From positions 2,520,501-2,584,500 of the forward strand of contig NC_004722.1 of the NCBI RefSeq assembly GCF_000007825.1: a stretch of DNA of 64,000 bases. The letters are read 5' to 3'. Under the pieces are notes generated by a model. It searched no databases and had not been told where the DNA came from. It worked only from the letters and a program-made list of their open reading frames with translations. Positions within the stretch are counted from its first letter, which is position 1. Every line of letters starts with the position of its first letter. Below are positions 1-8,542 of the stretch, in pieces. The stretch comes from Bacillus cereus ATCC 14579 (GTDB lineage: Bacteria > Bacillota > Bacilli > Bacillales > Bacillaceae_G). A program made the translations under genes and the position numbers.

Positions 1-85
1 TAGAAGAGATAGTATTATGCTCAAGATGAGATGGAGTTATTTTAGTAGGTTGAGACAATGTATGAATATTTGATCCGATTTGCAT
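1..85 (-). CDS. Hypothetical protein, N-terminal part only
   Basis: The first 28 codons of a leftward gene that runs off the left edge. The ATG at 85-83 is preceded by a strong AAGGAGG site (about 92-99) at normal spacing. The visible peptide begins MQIGSNIHTLSQPTKI and has no signal peptide or recognisable motif. I do not recognise the family. Confidence 0.6.
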   Translation of the reverse strand, partial: MQIGSNIHTLSQPTKITPSHLEHNTISS

Positions 86-335
86 GATTTTTCCTCCTTT
101 TCAAGCAATGAGATTAGTTTTCTTATGGTTTTTAAATCTTTTTAACATGAGGAAACTATATCTAATTATAAATCTAAATAAATAGATTTACAAGTTATAT
201 TGTAAAAAGTAAATATTTACTTGAATTAATATTTATCAACATTTGTATATGTTTTCTATATATACAAAGTATATAAAATACTTTACATTATGTTTAAGTT
301 GTTAAATTATTCTGTTAATTAGTTAAAAAGAAAAA

Positions 336-349
336 TGTAAACGTTTTAT
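336..349. promoter_or_regulatory. Possible cre-like (CcpA) site upstream of the lipase
   Basis: TGTAAACGTTTTAT matches the catabolite-response consensus TGWAANCGNTNWCA at all but the last two positions and lies just upstream of the lipase ribosome binding site (AGGGGGG). The rest of 100-335 is very AT-rich leader DNA shared by the two divergent genes. I see no PlcR box. The site call is weak. Confidence 0.25.
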
Positions 350-364
350 TAGGGGGGAGAAAGT

Positions 365-1607
365 ATGGAGAAGTTATTTTTAAAAATATGTTTTTTTGCA
401 TTAGTGACCGTATGTTCATTCGCAGCGAAAATATCATACGCTGAAGAGAGGCAACAAAATAATTATCCTATCATATTGGTGAATGGATTTGCTGGATGGG
501 GGAAAAAAAAAATGCTTGGCGTAAAATATTGGGGTGGTGTTCATGATACACAGGAAGATTTGAAACGAAATGGTTATACGGTACATACCGCAACTGTTGG
601 ACCTGTTTTTTAAGTACTGGGATCGTGCATGTGAATTGTATGCACAAATTAGCGGTGGGACAGTAGACTATGGTGCAGTCCATGCTGAGAAACATGGACA
701 TAATCGTTTTGGCAGAACTTATAGTGGTTTTGCGCCGAATTGGAGTGAAACAAATAAAGTTCATTTAGTTGGACATAGCATGGGTGGACAAACGATTAGA
801 ACATTAGTACAGCTATTAAAAGAAGGTAGTTTTGAAGAAAAGAATTATGTGAAAAATCACCCAGACACCAAAATATCACCACTATTTGAAGGCGGAAAAT
901 CATATGTTCATAGTGTTACAACATTAGCAACCCCTCACAACGGTACAACACTTGCGGATGGTAGTCTTCTACTGCCGTTCGTTAAAGATTTACTCATTAC
1001 AACTGCAAGCTTTGGGGGAAACAATAATTTATCATTATATGATTTTAAATTGGATCAATGGGGTATAAAGAAGAATGCTGGAGAGTCCTTTTTCCAATAT
1101 AGTAATCGTATTCTAAATAGTTCACTTTGGAAAAATACAAAAGATATAAGTCAATGGGATTTAAGTACAGATGGTGCAAAGGAGTTAAATAATTGGGTAA
1201 AGACGCAACCAGATGTGTATTATTTATCATATAGTGGACATGCATCACAAGCAGCACCTATAACAGGTTTACATTTGCCTCATATAACGATGAATAAAGT
1301 GTTAATGGGAAATGCATTTTTCTTAGGTTCTTATGCGAGATATGAAGAAAACCGTCCGCTAGTTGATACTTCTTGGTGGCAAAATGATGGTGTAGTAAAT
1401 ACAAATTCTATGATTGCACCATCTTCTAATGTTACTGTAAATAATAATGAGTCATTACAGATTGGAAAATGGAATCATATCGAAACGAAAGCGAATTGGG
1501 ACCATCTCGACATGGTAGGGTTAAGTGTTTCAGACTCGTTAGGTTTTTCTAGCATTCAAGAGTTTTATAGAACAATTGCTGAAAAGCTATCACGTTTACC
1601 GAAATAG
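365..1607 (+). pseudogene. Secreted triacylglycerol lipase (Bacillus/staphylococcal lipase family), frameshifted
   Basis: Extracellular alpha/beta-hydrolase lipase. A signal peptide (hydrophobic core FFALVTVCSFAA, likely cut near SYA-EE) is followed by the YPIILVNGFAGWG oxyanion region, the nucleophile elbow VGHSMGGQ, a WWQNDGVVN segment with the probable catalytic Asp, and NWDHLDMVG with the probable catalytic His. The frame breaks at about 607-613: the first frame ends GPVF-stop and the second resumes at KYWDRACEL. Removing one T from the T-run at 607-612 joins them as GPVFKYWDRACEL, giving a 413-residue protein of the usual family length. The change is one base in a homopolymer, so a read error is as likely as a real null. 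A strong terminator follows. Confidence 0.8.
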
Positions 1608-1615
1608 GTAATAAT

Positions 1616-1647
1616 AAAGCGCTCTCGATGGAATTCGAGAGCGCTTT
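1616..1647. terminator. Intrinsic terminator after the lipase gene
   Basis: Perfect 14-bp inverted repeat, AAAGCGCTCTCGA(A) against its complement, just after the lipase stop. The 3' arm ends in TTTATA. It may work in both directions. Confidence 0.7.
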
Positions 1648-1694
1648 ATATTATATTGAAAGAGGGATTTGGTAGAAAAATATGGGGGGATATT

Positions 1695-2720
1695 ATGAAA
1701 ATTCAAGTTGTATTATCGGGATACGGAACAGTAGGTAGAGAGTTTATAAAATTATTAAATGAAAAATATTCATATATATATGAAACATATGGGATTCAAT
1801 TAGTTGTAAGCGGCGTATTAGGGAGAAATATCGCAATACATAATGAAGAAGGCTTATCTCTTCATCATTTATTGATGTATGGTGGCGGTACCGCTGCAAT
1901 TGAAAAATATTTAGAGTATCATCCGAAGGAACGTGCAACAACTAGCATAAGTGGTACTGTATTGGTAGAATCAACAGTTACAAATCTTAAAGATGGAAAT
2001 CCAGGGAAACAATATATGAAACAAGCGATTGAAAAACAGATGGATATAGTAGCAATTTCTAAAGGTGCGCTCGTTACAAATTGGAGAGAAATAAATGAAG
2101 CAGCAAAAGGCGCAAATATACGAATTCGATATAGCGGTGCAACAGCCGCTGCACTACCGACACTAGATATCGGACAATTTAGTTTAGCCGGTTGCAGTAT
2201 TGAAAAAATAGAAGGAATATTAAATGGAACAACTAATTATATTCTTACGAAAATGTATGAGGAAGATATGACGTTTGAAGAAGCATTGAAAGAAGCACAA
2301 AATAAAGGAATTGCTGAGACAAACCCTATATTAGATATAAGTGGTTCAGATAGTGCGTGTAAATTGTTACTTTTGACAAACAGCTTAATGGAAACAGAGA
2401 AAACACTTACTGATATACATATAAAAGGAATCGAGCACGTTACAAAACAGCAAATTCGAAATGCTAAGGAACAACATAAAATTATTAAATTAATAGCATC
2501 AATATATAAGGATGAGGGAGGCAATGTGAATTTAAATGTTGAACCGTGCCAAATAGAAAAAGATCATCCATTAGCAAAAGTAAATGGAACCGAAAAAGGA
2601 ATTACGTTCTTTACAGATACGATGGGACAAGTTACTACAATTGGTGGGGCTTCTAATCCAAGAGGCGCTGCAGCTGCAGCTTTAAAAGATGTAATAAACT
2701 TATATCGAAAAGATTTGTAA
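1695..2720 (+). CDS. hom: Homoserine dehydrogenase
   Basis: Reduces aspartate semialdehyde to homoserine with NAD(P)H, the branch point to threonine and methionine. The N-terminal nucleotide-binding loop is seen in SGYGTVGREF (residues 7-16). The catalytic domain has ILNGTTNYI and the family signature AQNKGIAETNPILDISGSDS followed by ACK. At 341 residues it lacks the C-terminal ACT domain of the longer feedback-regulated form, so it may be a second, short paralogue. I chose the ATG at 1695 because GGGGGG lies about 6 bases upstream; a TTG at 1656 would add 13 residues without a good site. It stands alone between the lipase terminator and the next unit. Confidence 0.85.
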   Translation: MKIQVVLSGYGTVGREFIKLLNEKYSYIYETYGIQLVVSGVLGRNIAIHNEEGLSLHHLLMYGGGTAAIEKYLEYHPKERATTSISGTVLVESTVTNLKDGNPGKQYMKQAIEKQMDIVAISKGALVTNWREINEAAKGANIRIRYSGATAAALPTLDIGQFSLAGCSIEKIEGILNGTTNYILTKMYEEDMTFEEALKEAQNKGIAETNPILDISGSDSACKLLLLTNSLMETEKTLTDIHIKGIEHVTKQQIRNAKEQHKIIKLIASIYKDEGGNVNLNVEPCQIEKDHPLAKVNGTEKGITFFTDTMGQVTTIGGASNPRGAAAAALKDVINLYRKDL

Positions 2721-2809
2721 GACCGTACCGCCCTTTATAAAAAATACATATGCCGTGGACCTTTTGAGAATGAAATAAATATGCAAAAATGATTGCAGGG
2801 GGTAAGAAA

Positions 2810-4258
2810 TTGTTTAAGGATTTTAAAGTTGTTAAAGAACGTCCCGTTTATATTCAATTGAAAGATTATTTGAAGAAAATGATTATGAAAGGGCATTTGC
2901 TCGGGGATCAAAAAATCCCATCAACAAGGGAACTAAGTGAATTACTAAGTGTGAGTAGAAACACTGTACTCGCTGCTTATGCAGATTTAGAGCAAGAAGG
3001 ACTCATTTATGCAGTTAAAGGAAAAGGGAACTTTGTTGCCAAGGTGGATATATCTAACACTTCGTCTGTTAAAATAGATTGGAAAAATAAACTTAATACA
3101 GTGACCGCATTAGCGGACGAATTAGATTTAATGAAACATGGTGTTCGTTGGGAAAAGGGAATGATTGTTTTTAATAGTATAGCCCCGGATGAGAAGCTAT
3201 TTGATGTTGAAAATTTCAAAAGAGCTTTTCTTACTCGTATGTCCATTGAAGGGGACATCGTATTGAACTACGGATATGCAAAGGGATATAGACCGTTAAT
3301 GAATTATTTACTTCATTACATGGAAATGAAAGGTGTAGACATTTCGAATAAAGATATTCTAATTACAAATGGATTTACAGAAGGATTGGATATTGTACTC
3401 TCTTCTTTATCAAAAAAATCCGGTCGTGTCATTTGTGAGAATCCAACTCACCATGCTGCACTTAAGCTTTTCCGTTTACATGGACTTGAAGTTCATGGGA
3501 TTGATATGCATGAGGATGGTATTGATACGAATGCAGTTGAAAAAAGTTTGCGTGAAAAAGATTTTGAGTTTGCTTATTTAATTCCTTCTTATCATAATCC
3601 AACCGGTATTGTTACGAGTTCAGAGAAAAGAACGGAATTGATGAGGTTATTCTCAAAATACAACGTTCCTATTATAGAGGACGGATTTAATGAAGAATTA
3701 CGTTATTCAGGTTCACATTTAGCTCCATTATTAACTTTTGCGGGAGCTGGCAATAATGTGATTTATATTAGTAGCTTTTCAAAGGTACTTTTCCCTGGTT
3801 TACGTGTAGGCTGGATTATTGCAGATAAAGAGCTGATTCATTATTTAGAAAGCGTAAAAAGAGCAAGAACGATTCACACATCTACGCTAGATCAAGCTGT
3901 TCTGTTTCAATATTTACATGAGGGATATTTTGAAAAATATTTAAAAAAGGCAAGATCTGTTTATAAGAAAAAATATGAGTTAGCTGTCGGGGCATGTAAC
4001 CAGTACATTCCTTTTAAAAGAATGACTGGAGATGGTGGGCTGCATTTATTTATAGAGCTAGAAGAGCATATGAATGCCCGCACACTTTTACAAAAGTGTT
4101 ATGAGAAAGGCGTTACGTTTTCACCTGGAGATGTTTTTTACTCTGATGGAGAAGGAGCAAACACTTTCCGATTAGGGTTTTCGCGCTTGAAAGAAGAAGA
4201 AATAGTTCGTGGAATTAAAATAATTGGTGATACATTAAAAAATGAAATTTGGAGTTGA
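2810..4258 (+). CDS. MocR-type transcriptional regulator (GntR HTH fused to aminotransferase-like domain)
   Basis: Two-domain regulator. Residues about 10-75 form a GntR winged helix (RPVYIQLKDYL, STRELSELLSVSRNTVLAAY, EGLIYAVKGKGNFVA). Residues about 110-480 form a fold-type I aminotransferase domain with the PLP lysine in ISSFSKVLFPGLRVGW and the Asn/Pro region PSYHNPTG. Such proteins sense PLP or amino-acid adducts and usually control an adjacent gene. Here the adjacent gene is a D-Ala-D-Ala ligase four bases downstream, so control of cell-wall D-alanine metabolism is a reasonable inference. I chose the TTG at 2810 because AGGGGG lies 7 bases upstream; an ATG at 2789 would add seven residues. 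Confidence 0.85.
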   Translation: MFKDFKVVKERPVYIQLKDYLKKMIMKGHLLGDQKIPSTRELSELLSVSRNTVLAAYADLEQEGLIYAVKGKGNFVAKVDISNTSSVKIDWKNKLNTVTALADELDLMKHGVRWEKGMIVFNSIAPDEKLFDVENFKRAFLTRMSIEGDIVLNYGYAKGYRPLMNYLLHYMEMKGVDISNKDILITNGFTEGLDIVLSSLSKKSGRVICENPTHHAALKLFRLHGLEVHGIDMHEDGIDTNAVEKSLREKDFEFAYLIPSYHNPTGIVTSSEKRTELMRLFSKYNVPIIEDGFNEELRYSGSHLAPLLTFAGAGNNVIYISSFSKVLFPGLRVGWIIADKELIHYLESVKRARTIHTSTLDQAVLFQYLHEGYFEKYLKKARSVYKKKYELAVGACNQYIPFKRMTGDGGLHLFIELEEHMNARTLLQKCYEKGVTFSPGDVFYSDGEGANTFRLGFSRLKEEEIVRGIKIIGDTLKNEIWS

Positions 4259-4262
4259 GAAA

Positions 4263-5178
4263 ATGAAAATCGGTGTTATTATGGGCGGGGTATGCGTCTG
4301 AAAAACAAGTTTCAATTATGACGGGGAATGAAATGATTGCTCATTTAGATAAAAATAAGTATGAAATAGTTCCAATTACATTAAACGAAAAAATGGATTT
4401 AATTGAAAAAGCGAAAGACATTGACTTTGCATTGCTCGCATTACACGGAAAATACGGAGAAGATGGGACAGTTCAAGGAACACTGGAGAGTTTAGGGATT
4501 CCTTATAGCGGAAGTAATATGTTATCTAGCAGTATATGTATGGATAAAAATATTTCGAAAAAGATTTTACGTTATGAAGGTGTAGAAACACCAGATTGGA
4601 TTGAACTTACAAAAATGGAGGATCTAAATCTTGATGAGTTAGATAAGTTAGGATTTCCATTAGTGGTAAAACCAAACTCTGGCGGATCGAGTGTCGGGGT
4701 GAAAATCGTTTACAATAAAAATGAACTGATCTCAATGCTAGAAACTGTATTCGAATGGGATTCTGAAGTAGTAATTGAGAAGTATATAAAAGGTGATGAA
4801 ATTACATGTTCTATTCTGGATGGAAAACAGTTACCTATAGTTTCAATTCGACATGCAGCCGAGTTCTTTGATTACAATGCAAAATATGATGATACTAGTA
4901 CGGTTGAGGAAGTTATCGAACTTCCAGCACAAATTAAGGAACGTGTAAATAAAGCTTCACTGACTTGTTATAAAGCATTAAAATGTAGTGTTTATGCAAG
5001 AGTTGATATGATGGTGAAGGACGGAATCCCATATGTAATGGAAATTAATACATTACCAGGGATGACACAATCAAGTTTATTGCCAAAAAGTGCAGAAGCA
5101 GCGGGGATTAGTTATAGCAAACTATTAGATATGATTATTGAAACATCATTAAAAGTTAGAAATGAAGAAGGGTTTTAA
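4263..5178 (+). pseudogene. ddl: D-alanine--D-alanine ligase (ATP-grasp), frameshifted near the N-terminus
   Basis: Joins two D-alanines for peptidoglycan precursors. The natural start is the ATG at 4263 (GGAG upstream), giving MKIGVIMGGV and then a stop. The expected next residues SSEKQVSIMTG are in the +1 frame, so one extra base, probably a G, lies at about 4292-4295. From there the frame is open to 5178 with the Ddl landmarks LALHGKYGEDGTVQG, YSGSNMLSSSICMDKN, VVKPNSGGSSVGV and the metal-binding YVMEINTLPGMT. A GTG at 4273 opens the long frame but gives a non-native N-terminus. The gene is probably co-transcribed with the MocR gene. The indel may be a read error. Confidence 0.8.
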
Positions 5179-5200
5179 GGAGATTATATAACGAATTCTT

Positions 5201-5228
5201 TTGACAGTTTCACGAAGTATGCTATGAT
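5201..5228 (+). promoter_or_regulatory. Sigma-A promoter for the tenA transcript
   Basis: TTGACA at 5201-5206 and TATGAT at 5223-5228 with a 16-base spacer, directly upstream of the TPP aptamer. Confidence 0.75.
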
Positions 5229-5256
5229 GAATACATTATAAAAACAAAATATTCAT

Positions 5257-5345
5257 CCACTAGGGGGGCCTTTTATAGGCTGAGATCAAATGTGATTTTG
5301 AGACTCTTAGTACCTGATCTGGTTAATGCCAGCGTAGGGAAGTGG
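5257..5345 (+). ncRNA. TPP riboswitch (THI box) aptamer
   Basis: Conserved thi-box elements in order: AGGGGGGCC, GGCTGAGATC, a variable arm, then ACCTGATCTGGTTAATGCC and AGCGTAGGGAAGTGG. The closing helix CCACT (5257-5261) pairs with AGTGG (5341-5345). It binds thiamine pyrophosphate and, with the terminator at 5391, should shut off tenA when thiamine is plentiful. Confidence 0.95.
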
Positions 5346-5390
5346 GAAAGACGTTGCTATTTAATGAGTAAATAAATACTGTCAATTTCA

Positions 5391-5421
5391 CTTTCTTTAC
5401 GCCTGTAAAGAAAGTTTTTTT
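5391..5421 (+). terminator. Riboswitch expression-platform terminator
   Basis: Ten-bp perfect stem CTTTCTTTAC/GTAAAGAAAG with a 4-base loop and a following T7, between the TPP aptamer and tenA. TPP binding should favour it. Confidence 0.85.
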
Positions 5422-5484
5422 ATTTTACAGCTTTAATAATTGTGGATAAATACTTATATTTTATACATTATTGGAGGGATTTAA

Positions 5485-6174
5485 ATGACTTTTTCACAAT
5501 CATTACGTAAAGAAGTAGATTCAATTTGGGAAGCGAGTTTTAACCATCCTTTTGTAAAAAAACTTGGTGAAGGAACGTTAGATTTAGCTAGTTTTCGTTA
5601 TTATGTGCTTCAAGATTCGTATTATTTGAGTCATTTTGCTAGAGTACAAACTTTAGGAGCTGCAAAAGCTCTTGAATTAGAGACGACAGCTCGTATGGCA
5701 CATCATGCTCAAAATACATATGAAGCAGAGTTATCTTTACATGAGAATTTTGCTAAAAAACTAGGGATAACGAAAGAAGAAAAAGATAATTTTATTCCTG
5801 CGCCAACTGCATATGCGTATACTTCACATATGTATCGTGCTGCGTATGAAGGGCATTTAGGAGATATCATTGCAGCAATTTTACCTTGCTATTGGTTGTA
5901 TTATGAAATTGGCGAACGCTTAAAAGAGTGCCAGCCGGAAGAGCCAATTTATAACGAATGGATTTCTGCTTATGGATCTGATTGGTTCCGTACGCTAGTT
6001 GAAGAACAAATTACACGTTTAGATACTATCGCTGAAAAAGTAACAGAGGCAGACCGCAAACGTATGAAACAGCATTTTATTATTAGCAGTCAATATGAAT
6101 ATTCATTTTGGGAAATGGCTTATACATTAGAAAAGTGGCCAGTGGATACAGACGTAAAAGACGTAATTGGATAA
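5485..6174 (+). CDS. tenA: Thiaminase II / aminopyrimidine aminohydrolase TenA
   Basis: Salvages the thiamine pyrimidine by hydrolysing amino-HMP (and, weakly, thiamine) to HMP; cytoplasmic. The 229-residue length is typical. Key residues fall at the positions known in B. subtilis TenA: Asp44 (VLQDSYY), the nucleophile Cys135 (ILPCYWLYYEIG) and Glu205 (SSQYEYSFWEM). The ATG follows GGAGGG at good spacing. The gene is alone on its transcript, under direct TPP riboswitch control, and is followed by its own terminator. Confidence 0.95.
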   Translation: MTFSQSLRKEVDSIWEASFNHPFVKKLGEGTLDLASFRYYVLQDSYYLSHFARVQTLGAAKALELETTARMAHHAQNTYEAELSLHENFAKKLGITKEEKDNFIPAPTAYAYTSHMYRAAYEGHLGDIIAAILPCYWLYYEIGERLKECQPEEPIYNEWISAYGSDWFRTLVEEQITRLDTIAEKVTEADRKRMKQHFIISSQYEYSFWEMAYTLEKWPVDTDVKDVIG

Positions 6175-6191
6175 AGAATAGAAGTAATGTT

Positions 6192-6229
6192 ATAGATAGG
6201 TCTGGATCATACCTATCTATATATTTTTT
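6192..6229 (+). terminator. tenA terminator
   Basis: ATAGATAGGT (6192-6201) pairs with ACCTATCTAT (6211-6220), followed by a T-run. Confidence 0.7.
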
Positions 6230-6467
6230 CTTGTCAAATTTGCGTAAAGTTATTAGTGCTACGGATATGGCGAAATAGAATATCGATAATTTAGCTCATT
6301 TACTTGTCTACGCATTAACTGGATAAACTTCTGTCACATTTATTTTACAATTAAAGAACGTAAATGTTGGGGGTATGAAGTTAAATAAGAAAAGAAACCC
6401 GAGCTATTAGCTGTAACGGAGTTGTTTTTTCTTCGCAGGAATTCCTAAATTATCATGGAGTGTTGTT

Positions 6468-6502
6468 AATACGATATGCAAATATGCATATCGTATTTTT
6501 TT
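6468..6502 (+). terminator. Orphan strong hairpin with T-run
   Basis: Perfect 13-bp stem AATACGATATGCA/TGCATATCGTATT followed by T6. The upstream stretch 6230-6467 has no ORF I can support, although RBS-like GGGGG and a 12-codon ORF (MKLNKKRNPSY) occur near 6370. The stretch looks like decayed coding DNA and this hairpin may be what remains of its terminator. Confidence 0.5.
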
Positions 6503-6592
6503 GAGTTCTTTATGTGTTAAAATTAGATATAAAGATATGAAAATATAAAGAAGCAAAAGCAGGAATATCCAATGAATTTTGAGAGGTGTTAT

Positions 6593-6835
6593 ATGTTTAC
6601 AAATAAGAAATTAATTCGATTTGGTTTATCGTTGTTTGTATTTTTAGGGATAATTAATTTTACAATCAGCTATTTCCAAACATATCTTGAAACAGCAGCA
6701 GATATTAAATGGGTAATTCCAGAAATTTGGAAAACTATTTTGCTAGATGTTCCTCAAGGTATACTTGTTCTTTTAGGCGCAATTGCTTTATATGATTTCA
6801 CAAAAGAGGCATCACAAAAAGACGCATCAATCTAA
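6593..6835 (+). CDS. Small two-helix membrane protein, unknown
   Basis: An 80-residue protein with two predicted membrane helices (about residues 9-27, FGLSLFVFLGIINFTISY, and about 45-68, ILLDVPQGILVLLGAIALY). It looks like the small YfzA-like membrane proteins of bacilli, but I cannot confirm this. The ATG at 6593 is preferred over 6572 because GAGAGGTG lies just upstream. A hairpin (AAAAAGACGCA...TGTGTCTTTTT) at the stop serves as terminator. No function is proposed. Confidence 0.6.
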   Translation: MFTNKKLIRFGLSLFVFLGIINFTISYFQTYLETAADIKWVIPEIWKTILLDVPQGILVLLGAIALYDFTKEASQKDASI

Positions 6836-6909
6836 GTGTGTCTTTTTTCTATTAGGAATTTCATAGAGAGTTTTGCTGGAGAAATAGAATTCATATTTTT
6901 TAATTTTTA

Positions 6910-7018
6910 TTTATCCCGCTATTTGCCAGGCAGTAAGCCCCCCACCTCAAAATTCAGCGGAAGCAAAGAAGTTAGGTAGGGGATGAACAAAACCCCACTG
7001 ATTAAAGTTTCACTTTAT
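6910..7018 (+). repeat. bcr1-like dispersed repeat, copy 1
   Basis: A 109-bp element bounded by TTTAT (6910-6914 and 7014-7018). It shares TTATCCC, ATTTGC, GGCA(G/A)TAA, AAAATTCAG, AGTTAGGT, CTGATTAAAG and TTCACTTTAT with the copy at 7523-7644. The B. cereus group bcr1 repeat duplicates TTTAT on insertion, which fits. It lies just upstream of the bacteriocin precursor gene. Confidence 0.6.
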
Positions 7019-7196
7019 AAAAATGAGCCCATAGCAAAAATAGGTATATGAACAAGGTGCATCATTTAGTGATAAGTCATACTTTGTTGGTGTACGTATT
7101 GAACTTAGTTTGTAGCGCTATTCCTACTTAGATGTAACGAACAGAAACATAGGGAAGCATCGATGAGGTTGTATTTTATAAACGGAGGTTATGAAA

Positions 7197-7517
7197 ATGA
7201 ATCAGTTTCAACAAGAACTACAAGCGCTAAGTCTTAATGATTACCGATCTGGAAATATTGTCTATTGGGACCAGCAAAACCAATATCCATATTACTATAT
7301 TGAAGATGCTGCTCGTCGCTGTGGCGGTTGTGGTCGTTGTGGCGGTTGTGGTGGAGGTCGTTGTGGCGGATTTCGTTGTGGTGGATTCCGTTGTATTGGT
7401 TGCTTCGGTTGTTTTGGTTGCGGAAGTTGCGGAGGTTGTGGCGGCTGTGGTGGTTGCTCTAACTGTTTTGATGGTTTTACTGATACTACCGGTACTATTG
7501 TAACGTATGAATATTAA
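7197..7517 (+). CDS. Heterocycloanthracin-type bacteriocin precursor (thiazole/oxazole-modified microcin)
   Basis: Ribosomal peptide precursor of about 106 residues. A leader (MNQFQQELQALSLNDYRSG, then IVYWDQQNQYPYYYIEDAA) is followed by a core of Cys-Gly-Gly and Arg-Cys-Gly repeats ending in a Thr-rich tail. This is the layout of the Bacillus heterocycloanthracin/sonorensin family, whose Cys (and Ser/Thr) are converted to azoles by a cyclodehydratase-dehydrogenase complex. No modification, transport or immunity gene is visible next to it; in this family the precursor is often distant from the enzyme cluster. The ATG at 7197 is preferred (GGAGG 8 bases upstream) over 7191. It is flanked on both sides by bcr1-like repeats. 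Confidence 0.85.
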   Translation: MNQFQQELQALSLNDYRSGNIVYWDQQNQYPYYYIEDAARRCGGCGRCGGCGGGRCGGFRCGGFRCIGCFGCFGCGSCGGCGGCGGCSNCFDGFTDTTGTIVTYEY

Positions 7518-7522
7518 TTACA

Positions 7523-7644
7523 TTTATCCCATTATTTGCGGGCAATAAAATCTTCCTTAAAATTCAGAGAGAGCAAAGAGAAGTTAGGTGGCGGACTGTC
7601 CATAAAAGCCCGATTGGTGAGAGCTGATTAAAGCTTCACTTTAT
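7523..7644 (+). repeat. bcr1-like dispersed repeat, copy 2
   Basis: A 122-bp relative of the 6910-7018 element in the same orientation, also bounded by TTTAT (7523-7527 and 7640-7644), starting 6 bases after the bacteriocin stop codon. Confidence 0.6.
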
Positions 7645-7666
7645 CAATTAAAAAACATTAGTTTTA

Positions 7667-7801
7667 TATATGTACTTGCCGACAAAGAATATAGCCATTA
7701 TTAATGGATATATTCAGTCATTCAAGTGAAAGAGTAACAATAAGATATATAGATGTAATTAACAGGTGATGGATAAAGCAATGACTAGATTTAAAATCTA
7801 A
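7667..7801 (+). pseudogene. Relic of a phage tyrosine-recombinase C-terminus
   Basis: The text aligns base by base with the 3' end of the intact small recombinase gene at 22938-23480. Read with two small indels it gives YMYLPTKNIA, MDIFSHSSERVTIRYIDV and MDKAMTRFKI-stop, against MYMQTKNIALLMEIF, NHSSEKVTLRYIGV and MDKAMTRFKI in the prophage copy. Even the overlapping terminator (TAGATTT...AAATCTA, CATTGCTT) is shared. No start or N-terminus is present, so this is a scar of an older related element, not a gene. Confidence 0.8.
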
Positions 7802-8010
7802 TCATTGCTTTTTTCTTATGGTTTTATCATCAAATATCTGTCTGGTTTAGGGATTGATTTCTTCTAGCTAATGAATTTATTACAACTTTGTAAGGTTAAT
7901 GTAATGTTAATCGATAGTAAATGAAGATGCTTGAGTGTAATTTAAATAAGATTAAAAAGTACTGTTTATCTATACAATAATCGGATAAATAATATGTAAT
8001 TAGGAAGTGT

Positions 8011-8496
8011 ATGAATATGATTGAACTAAAATCTATTATCCATTCGTATAAACTAAAGAGAAAAATAGCTAAAGATTTATACGGAAAAAGAGATGAATTG
8101 ACACTGTTATTAAATGAATTTAATAAAATGAAATGTACAGTAACATCTGAAAAGAAGAAAAACAATATATTATCTCGTTTGCAACTAATTTATCAAAATA
8201 TGAAATTAGATAAGCAGTATCCTCTATCAGTTGCTTTTGATAGTAAATTATTGGAGCGATTAGAAAAAGAACCTCTACATACTATTGAGGATGGTGTAAC
8301 ATGTTTACATCTAATGTTAGATGTGAATTATGAGAAAATAAAACAATATGGTTCGAGTACAAGTAGGTCATTTGTTCCATTATCGCAGTCTTCTATTTGT
8401 CTTGCTGATTGTATTTGTTTAACAGGAGTTGTAGTAGGTTTACTAGGAGCAATTTCATTTGGGGGATTACTGTTATCTATATGTTCAATTACATAA
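8011..8496 (+). CDS. Unknown protein with a Cys-containing C-terminal membrane helix
   Basis: 161 residues. The N-terminal two thirds are charged and helical. The C-terminus (SSICLADCICLTGVVVG, LLGAISFGGLLLSICSIT) is one hydrophobic membrane segment with several Cys. I do not recognise the family. The spacing between possible ribosome binding site (AGGAAGTGT) and ATG is acceptable. A terminator follows at 8511. Its place beside a bacteriocin precursor makes immunity or a second peptide conceivable, but nothing in the sequence shows it. Confidence 0.6.
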   Translation: MNMIELKSIIHSYKLKRKIAKDLYGKRDELTLLLNEFNKMKCTVTSEKKKNNILSRLQLIYQNMKLDKQYPLSVAFDSKLLERLEKEPLHTIEDGVTCLHLMLDVNYEKIKQYGSSTSRSFVPLSQSSICLADCICLTGVVVGLLGAISFGGLLLSICSIT

Positions 8497-8510
8497 AGGT
8501 TGATATTTGT

Positions 8511-8542
8511 AAAAAGGGCACCGAATTAAGGTGTTCTTTTTT
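8511..8542 (+). terminator. Terminator after the 8011-8496 gene
   Basis: AAAAAGGGCACC pairs with GGTGTTCTTTTTT around a 7-base loop. The rest of 8543-8807 is AT-rich and I see no gene in it. Confidence 0.7.

Noticed and set aside
5391..5421. Riboswitch acting only on translation
   Set aside because: A clear terminator with T7 lies between the aptamer and tenA, so transcription attenuation is the better reading.
7237..7503. Val/Ala-rich frame overlapping the bacteriocin precursor
   Set aside because: Shifted reading of the Cys-Gly repeats; no ribosome site and no family look.
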